Positions 59,141 through 64,000 of a stretch of DNA of 64,000 nt are shown piece by piece (within the stretch, counting starts at the first letter, position 1; every line of letters begins with the position of its first letter). This DNA comes from Azospirillum sp. TSH64 (lineage in GTDB: Bacteria > Pseudomonadota > Alphaproteobacteria > Azospirillales > Azospirillaceae). The stretch spans positions 4,638,161 to 4,702,160 of the forward strand of contig NZ_LGQW01000015.1 of assembly GCF_003116035.1 (NCBI RefSeq). The letters run 5' to 3'. A program made the position numbers and the translations under genes. A model generated the notes under the pieces. The model was not told the origin of the DNA and made no database searches. It saw nothing but the letters and a program-made list of their open reading frames with translations.

Positions 59141-60843
59141 CCGCAGCGTCCTCGCCGCAAGGCCGTCTGCCGGCCAGCCGCCTGCCGATCTGGGCCTATG
59201 CGCTGCTGGCGCTGATCGCCGCGGCGCTTTTCCTGCCGGGCTTCACGGTGCTGCCGCCCTTCGACCGGGACGAGGCGCGCTTCGCCCAGGCATCGTCGCA
59301 GATGCTGGACAGCGGCAACTATGTCGACATCCGCTTCCAGGACGAGACGCGCTACAAGAAGCCGGTCGGCATCTACTGGCTGCAGACCGCAGCGACCGCT
59401 GCCGCCGATGTTGTGCGCGGAATTCCGGTCGGTGCCGACAAGGTCATCTGGACCTACCGCATCCCCTCGTTCCTGGGCGCCATCCTGGCCGTCCTCGCCA
59501 GCGCCTGGACGGCGGCCCGGCTGTTCGGCGGCCCGGCCGGCTTCATCGCCGGGCTGATGATGGCCTCCTGCGTCGTGCTGGGGGTCGAGGCGCGGATGGC
59601 CAAGACCGATGCCGTGCTGCTCTCCACTGTGGTGGTCGGGCAGGCGGTGCTCGCCCAGCTCTATCTCGGCCGCCGTGGGCCGGTCCCCGCCGGGCGCGCT
59701 GCCTGGGTGGCTCCGCTGGTCTTCTGGATCGCCGCCGGCATCGGCGTGCTGGTCAAGGGGCCGATGGTCCTGCTGGTGTCCGGCAGCACGGCGCTGGTTC
59801 TGGCGCTGTGGGACCGCGAGGCCGGGTGGCTGAAGCGGTTGAAGCCGCTGGCCGGGATCGGCATCGTCATCGCGATCGCCGCCCCCTGGCTGATCGCCAT
59901 CGCCATCAAGAGCAAAGGCGCCTTCTTCGCCGAATCCGTCGGCCACGACATGCTGGGCAAGGTGTCGGGCGGTCAGGAGGGCAAGGGGCTGCCGCCCGGC
60001 TATTACCTCGGCACCTTCTGGGTGACCTTCGCCCCCTGGTCGCTGCTGGCCCTGCTGGCCGTTCCCTGGGTGTGGGCGCGCCGCCGTCTGGATGCCGTGC
60101 GCTTCTGCATCGCCTGGATCGTCCCGAGCTGGTTGGTGTTCGAGGCGGTGCCGACCAAGCTCCTGCACTATACCCTGCCTGTCTTCCCGGCCATCGCCGC
60201 CATCGCCGCGGCGGCCTTGATCGACGGTTTCGACCGCAGCCGCGAAAAGCCGCGCCGCTGGCTGGTTGCCGCCGCGGTGGCGCTGGGCGTGATCGGTTTC
60301 GGTGCCTTGACGCTGGCGGTGGCGGTGATCCCCTGGCTGGTCGATGGCCGGATCGATCCGGTCGGGGTGGCGCTGGTGCCGGCGGTGGGTGGCCTCTTCG
60401 CGCTCGCCCTGCGCTCTCTTCTGCGTGGGGAGCGGCGGGCCGGGCTTGCCGCCGGGGTCGGTGCCGCGGCGCTGCTCTATGCCGGGACCTATGCCGCCGT
60501 GCTGCCGAGCATCGACGGCGTGTGGGTCAGCCGGCAGGCCGCCCGCGCTGTCGCGCAGGTCCGGCCCTGCCCGGACAGCGTGGTGGCGACCGCCGGCTAT
60601 TCGGAGCCGAGCCTGGTCTTCCTGCTCGGCACGCCGACCAAGCTGGTCCATGGTGCCGGCGCTGCCGCGCATCTGACGGCGGACCGCGCCTGTGGGCTTG
60701 CCCTGGTGGAGGACCGCGAGGCGCCGGCCTTCCTCGACAGCCTGGGCACCGTGACGCCGCTGTCGCTGACCGAGCTGTCGGGCTTCAACTACAACACCGG
60801 AAAGCGCCTGCACCTGACGCTCTACCGCCTGCCGGCCTCCTGA
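59137..60843 (+). CDS. GT39/ArnT-like lipid A glycosyltransferase
   Basis: Integral membrane glycosyltransferase of 568 residues, about twelve segments. Catalytic acidic pair in FDRDEARFAQASSQM (about 43-57), followed by FQDETRYKKPVGIYWLQ, characteristic of ArnT/RgtABC-type enzymes that move a sugar from a polyprenyl carrier to lipid A on the periplasmic face. GTG start in the LAB_N stop. With the GT2 and LAB_N genes it forms a complete load-flip-transfer set. The sugar is unknown. Confidence 0.9.
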   Translation: MTAASSPQGRLPASRLPIWAYALLALIAAALFLPGFTVLPPFDRDEARFAQASSQMLDSGNYVDIRFQDETRYKKPVGIYWLQTAATAAADVVRGIPVGADKVIWTYRIPSFLGAILAVLASAWTAARLFGGPAGFIAGLMMASCVVLGVEARMAKTDAVLLSTVVVGQAVLAQLYLGRRGPVPAGRAAWVAPLVFWIAAGIGVLVKGPMVLLVSGSTALVLALWDREAGWLKRLKPLAGIGIVIAIAAPWLIAIAIKSKGAFFAESVGHDMLGKVSGGQEGKGLPPGYYLGTFWVTFAPWSLLALLAVPWVWARRRLDAVRFCIAWIVPSWLVFEAVPTKLLHYTLPVFPAIAAIAAAALIDGFDRSREKPRRWLVAAAVALGVIGFGALTLAVAVIPWLVDGRIDPVGVALVPAVGGLFALALRSLLRGERRAGLAAGVGAAALLYAGTYAAVLPSIDGVWVSRQAARAVAQVRPCPDSVVATAGYSEPSLVFLLGTPTKLVHGAGAAAHLTADRACGLALVEDREAPAFLDSLGTVTPLSLTELSGFNYNTGKRLHLTLYRLPAS

Positions 60844-61014
60844 CGGGGTCTCCCAACGGAATAGCCCCGGCGCCGTATCGCAAGGCGGGACCTATGCCCC
60901 GCATGGGCATGCGGCGACCGGGGTGGGTAACGCGCCTCCGCATTGGACGGCGCGGGTGCTTTGCGTTCGACTGCTCCTTCCGATCCGTTTTCCCGGACGA
61001 AAGGTGCCTGTTCG

Positions 61015-61413
61015 ATGACCCGCGTTGCCTTCTCTGCCGATACCGCCATCCGGACCGCCGTCGCCGCCGCACTGGCGGTGATGACGCTGTCGCTGCCGGC
61101 CCACGCCCAGAAGCAGGAATATGCGCCCTGGGTGTACGACCAGATGGTCCCGACCGGCCCGCTGCTGCGCAACCTGGATCAGGCCCAGCCGCTGCCCGGC
61201 CCGGCGCCGTCCCATTGGGGGGCGACGAAGGCGGGCAAGGACCGGGCCGGCATGGCGCGATACGGCACCGACGTGAAGCGGACGGACAAGCATTACTCCG
61301 CGTCCCATTCGCTGACGCCGCCGCCGGTGGATCCCGCGGCCGCCAAGCGCGTAATGGCCGCACCGCGCAGCGCCGACGCTCCGCCTGTGCCGCGAACCGC
61401 GCGACGGGAGTAA
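61015..61413 (+). CDS. Small secreted protein
   Basis: A 132-residue protein with a signal peptide of about 31 residues (AVAAALAVMTLSLPAHAQ). The mature part is short and Pro-rich, with the motif YAPWVYDQMVPTGPLLRNL and a basic C-terminus. No known family. AAAGGTG lies near the ATG at 61015. Confidence 0.7.
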   Translation: MTRVAFSADTAIRTAVAAALAVMTLSLPAHAQKQEYAPWVYDQMVPTGPLLRNLDQAQPLPGPAPSHWGATKAGKDRAGMARYGTDVKRTDKHYSASHSLTPPPVDPAAAKRVMAAPRSADAPPVPRTARRE

Positions 61414-61420
61414 GGACCGG

Positions 61421-62425
61421 CTACTCCGCCGGCAACTCTCCGGGCCGCCACAGCCATGCCGCACCGCGCACGCCACTGGAATCGCCGTGGCGGGCGCGGC
61501 GCACCGGCGTGTCCAGCCGGTCGCTGAAGGCCCAAGGCTGCATCGCCGCCGGCAGCCGGTCATACAGCAGGTCCGCGTTCGACAGGCCGCCGCCCAGCAC
61601 GATGACGTCGGGGTCCAGCAGGTTGGCGACCGCCGCCAGACCGCGGGCGAGACGGCCGACCAGCCGGTCCGCCGTCGCCCCGCACCCGGCATCTTCGGCC
61701 GACGGGTCGGCGGCGCGGACCAGGATGGCCGCGGCGTCCAGCCTTTCGCCGGTTGCGGCGAAATGGTCGGCCGCAACTGCAGGACCGGAGACGAAAGTTT
61801 CCAGGCAACCCTGTTTGCCGCAATAGCAGGCAGGCCCCGGCCGCTCCTCGTCGGTCGGCCAGGGCAGCGGGTTGTGGCCCCATTCCCCGGCGATGGCGTT
61901 GCGCCCGCCCAGCACCCGGCCATGAACGACGATGCCGGCGCCGCAGCCGGTGCCGAGGATCGCTGCGAACACCACGTCGCAGCCGGCTCCGGCGCCATCG
62001 GTCGCCTCCGACACCGCAAGGCAGTTGGCGTCGTTCTCAATCCTAACCGGACGGGCGAGCGCCCGGGACAGGTCGCGCGTGAAGTCGCGTCCGATCAGCC
62101 ATGTGGAGTTGGCGTTCTTCACCAGCCCGGTCGCGGGTGAGATGGCGCCCGGAATGCCCAACCCCACCGTCGCTCTGCTTCCGGCGGGGATTTCCTGTTC
62201 CAGCCGGGCCACCAGATCGCGGATCGTGGCGACGGTGCCGTCGTAATCGCCCTTGGGCGTCGGAACTCTGTGGCGCGCCAGTTGGTTTCCCTGACGGTCG
62301 AGCAGGATGCCCTCGGTCTTGGTGCCGCCCAGATCGATGCCGATGCGGTGTCCGCTCCGGTATTCTGCCGCGGTCCCTGTTCCGGCAGATCGTGTTCCGG
62401 CCGATTGCGATCCGGTGGCTGCCAT
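61421..62425 (-). CDS. ROK-family sugar kinase
   Basis: A 334-residue ROK kinase. ATP site GIDLGGTKTEGILLD (about 29-43), IGLGIPG-type segment VGLGIPGAISPATGLVKNAN, catalytic Asp in IENDANCLAVSEA, and the zinc motif GEWGHNPLPW followed by CYCGKQGCLETF. Fits fructokinase or N-acetylglucosamine kinase-like enzymes; the sugar is not determined. Convergent with the small secreted protein gene. Confidence 0.92.
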   Translation of the reverse strand: MAATGSQSAGTRSAGTGTAAEYRSGHRIGIDLGGTKTEGILLDRQGNQLARHRVPTPKGDYDGTVATIRDLVARLEQEIPAGSRATVGLGIPGAISPATGLVKNANSTWLIGRDFTRDLSRALARPVRIENDANCLAVSEATDGAGAGCDVVFAAILGTGCGAGIVVHGRVLGGRNAIAGEWGHNPLPWPTDEERPGPACYCGKQGCLETFVSGPAVAADHFAATGERLDAAAILVRAADPSAEDAGCGATADRLVGRLARGLAAVANLLDPDVIVLGGGLSNADLLYDRLPAAMQPWAFSDRLDTPVRRARHGDSSGVRGAAWLWRPGELPAE

Positions 62426-62689
62426 GCCCTGTCACCTGTCCGACTGTGCTGCGCCAATCCATAGCGTCGCCGGCCCGGTCCCGTCCAGCGACGCACGCTC
62501 CCTCCGTCGGGAGGGGAGCAACCTTCGGTCACCCGGCGTTGCCTGCCCGACGCGCCGATGGGACAAAACGCAAGCATCGGCCAAATCTCATTGACCCGTC
62601 ACGGCGTTCGGGTAGAAGGTCGCCGACTGTCGGGCACTGCAGTTTCCCGCCCGAACCCGTCCTGTCGTACCGCGCCACCGGAGCCCCTG

Positions 62690-63454
62690 ATGAGTCGCCA
62701 GCGCGCCGCCCTCCGCCATTCCCTCAAAGCCCTGACCGGCGCCGCCGTCCTCGGCGCGCTGCTCGCCCTGCCGGCGTCCGCCGGCGCTGCCGCCAAGGAG
62801 CCGGCGAAGCCGGCCGCCACCAAGGCTGCGCGCCCGGCGAAGTCCAGCGTCCCGGCCACGCCTGCCTGCTACAACCGCGCCGAACATGCGGCCGAGCAGC
62901 TGATGCGCATGCACACCGAGATGATGGTGGTCGGCCTGACCTGCCGCACGGTCGTGCCGGACAAGAAGCCGTTCGACCTGTACCAGGACTTCTCGGTCAA
63001 GAACCGCGCCCTGCTGTCCAGTTCGGAAGCGTCGCTGATCAACTTCTACAAGCGCTCTGGCTCCGGCGGCAACGCCACCCGCCAGTTCGACATGTTCCGG
63101 ACCGAACTGGCGAACGAGATCAGCCGCCGCGCAGCCACCATCGGCATCCCGCAATATTGCGCCAACTTCGTCGACCGTTCGGTCGCCGCGAAGGACCTGA
63201 CGGGGGACGATCTTCGCACCCTGACCAGCGACGAGAAGAACGCCGGCCTGATGCATCTGGCCAGCCGCCCGCTCTGCGACGTGAAGGTGGTCAGCAACCC
63301 CGACCCGGTCTTCGCCGTCGCCTCGGCCGCGCCCGCTCCGACAGCGCCCAAGGCCACGACCGCCAAGGCGAAGCCGGCCAAGGCCGCCGCTCCGGCTAAG
63401 CCGAAGCAGAAGGTTGCCGCCGTCCCGACCAAGCAGTCCGTCGCCGTCCGCTAA
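62690..63454 (+). CDS. Secreted protein with Ala/Lys/Pro-rich ends
   Basis: A 254-residue exported protein. Signal peptide about 1-34 (LTGAAVLGALLALPASAGAA). An Ala/Lys/Pro-rich spacer (about 34-60) leads to a folded core (about 60-200) with four Cys (CYNRAEHAAEQ, VVGLTCRTV, QYCANFVDRS, RPLCDVK), then another Lys/Ala/Pro tail. The core looks like a conserved alphaproteobacterial secreted domain of unknown role. The basic tails may bind the cell surface. Confidence 0.75.
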   Translation: MSRQRAALRHSLKALTGAAVLGALLALPASAGAAAKEPAKPAATKAARPAKSSVPATPACYNRAEHAAEQLMRMHTEMMVVGLTCRTVVPDKKPFDLYQDFSVKNRALLSSSEASLINFYKRSGSGGNATRQFDMFRTELANEISRRAATIGIPQYCANFVDRSVAAKDLTGDDLRTLTSDEKNAGLMHLASRPLCDVKVVSNPDPVFAVASAAPAPTAPKATTAKAKPAKAAAPAKPKQKVAAVPTKQSVAVR

Positions 63455-63850
63455 CGGCTTGACGGTCCGCGTCGTCTTGCAAAACGCCCTGCCGGCAACC
63501 GCCGGTGGGGCGTTTCGCGTTTCCGGCCCTTTCTCTTCGCCGCGACGCATGCGGACAACACAAATCTGTCTTGCAAAAATCCGTCAGGCTGGTACTACCG
63601 AAAAGGTCAGGAGGGGCACTTGCCGGACGGCCCGGCCGGATCGCGGGAGCCGCCTCCGAACAGGAAAAATCTTGGTCCGTCAGACCAATAGACGGAACTC
63701 CGGATGATACGGCATTCCGTTTGGTGACTGGACGGGCTGCACCAGACAGAGTGCACCAGACAGGGGGGCTGCTGTTGCGAGACCGGTGTGCCGAGTGTGC
63801 CCGTGCCGCCGCACCCTGCCTTTGCGCCGCGCTGAAGGTGGGATGAGGAT
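63455..63850. promoter_or_regulatory. Intergenic region before livH
   Basis: About 400 bases. It contains the terminator at 63482-63515, then the promoter region of livH with the inverted pair TTGGTC-CGTCA-GACCAA (63672-63688), a possible GntR- or LysR-type operator. No coding frame is convincing. GGATGAGGAT precedes livH. Confidence 0.5.
63482..63515 (+). terminator. Terminator after secreted-protein gene
   Basis: Stem AAACGCCC (63482-63489) with GGGCGTTT (63508-63515), and an inner CCGGC/GCCGG stem (63492-63505) with loop AACC. It lies 27 bases after the stop. Confidence 0.85.

Positions 63851-64000
<150 letters not shown>

Noticed and set aside
59064..61826. A 920-codon plus-strand frame
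   Set aside because: Overlaps the GT39 gene in another frame and has Arg/Ala/Gly-biased shadow composition.

Overview
The window is GC-rich DNA with dense, mostly tightly packed genes. It reads as chromosome of an alphaproteobacterium of the Rhodospirillales, most likely Azospirillum or a close relative. Supporting signs are the alphaproteobacterial DUF4175/TIGR02302 protein, a rhizobial-type glpDSTPQUV-glpK glycerol ABC transporter operon, a FlaF-like protein, a Rhodobacter-type PmtA, dctBD, and a GT2/LAB_N/GT39 lipid A sugar module. The genus is inferred from gene content, not proven. No phage, insertion sequence, CRISPR array or rRNA is visible. The only RNA gene is tRNA-Tyr(GTA).

Layout. 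1-8.4 kb: a GMC oxidoreductase cut by the left edge, a periplasmic DUF4142/PRC-barrel protein, a small hydrophilic protein, the large DUF4175 membrane protein, a DMT exporter, a FlaF/DUF2934 fusion and a PagL-like outer-membrane barrel. 8.5-15.5 kb: a kinase/ATPase fusion, a stress set (tandem Usp, an 86-aa His/Cys protein, a hemerythrin), a six-hairpin glycosidase-like secreted protein and uvrC. 15.6-20.6 kb: a lower-GC island with an AraC regulator, an EAL phosphodiesterase and a soluble PAS-PAS chemoreceptor, then about 1.5 kb of AT-rich relic DNA holding a diverged repeat pair and a perfect 16-bp inverted repeat. 20.6-34.9 kb: guaC, then the glycerol locus (glpR, a membrane chemoreceptor, glpD, glpS, glpT, glpP, glpQ, glpU, glpV, glpK), closed by a strong terminator. 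Glycerol is imported by GlpSTPQV, phosphorylated by GlpK and oxidised by GlpD, with GlpR as the likely repressor.

35-45 kb: an acyl-CoA ligase with its MerR regulator, a GT39-like membrane protein, the DctB/DctD two-component system, PmtA, an acyltransferase-3 and a HemD-family protein. 45-50 kb: a di-heme peroxidase with a Fur-like box, a hidden 56-aa ORF, an unknown protein, ccoG with an FNR-type box, and yqaA. 50-54.6 kb: a PAS histidine kinase, then a LysR gene divergent from a tautomerase-cupin-DUF4865 operon. 54.6-64 kb: tRNA-Tyr, a bidirectional terminator, an HTH protein with a long Pro/Ala linker, a DegP-type protease, a GT2-LAB_N-GT39 operon, a small secreted protein, a ROK kinase, another secreted protein, and the start of livH at the right edge.

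The long ORFs opposite real genes are codon-bias shadows of GC-rich DNA and are left out. Start codons were chosen from ribosome-binding sites, overlaps and family N-termini.
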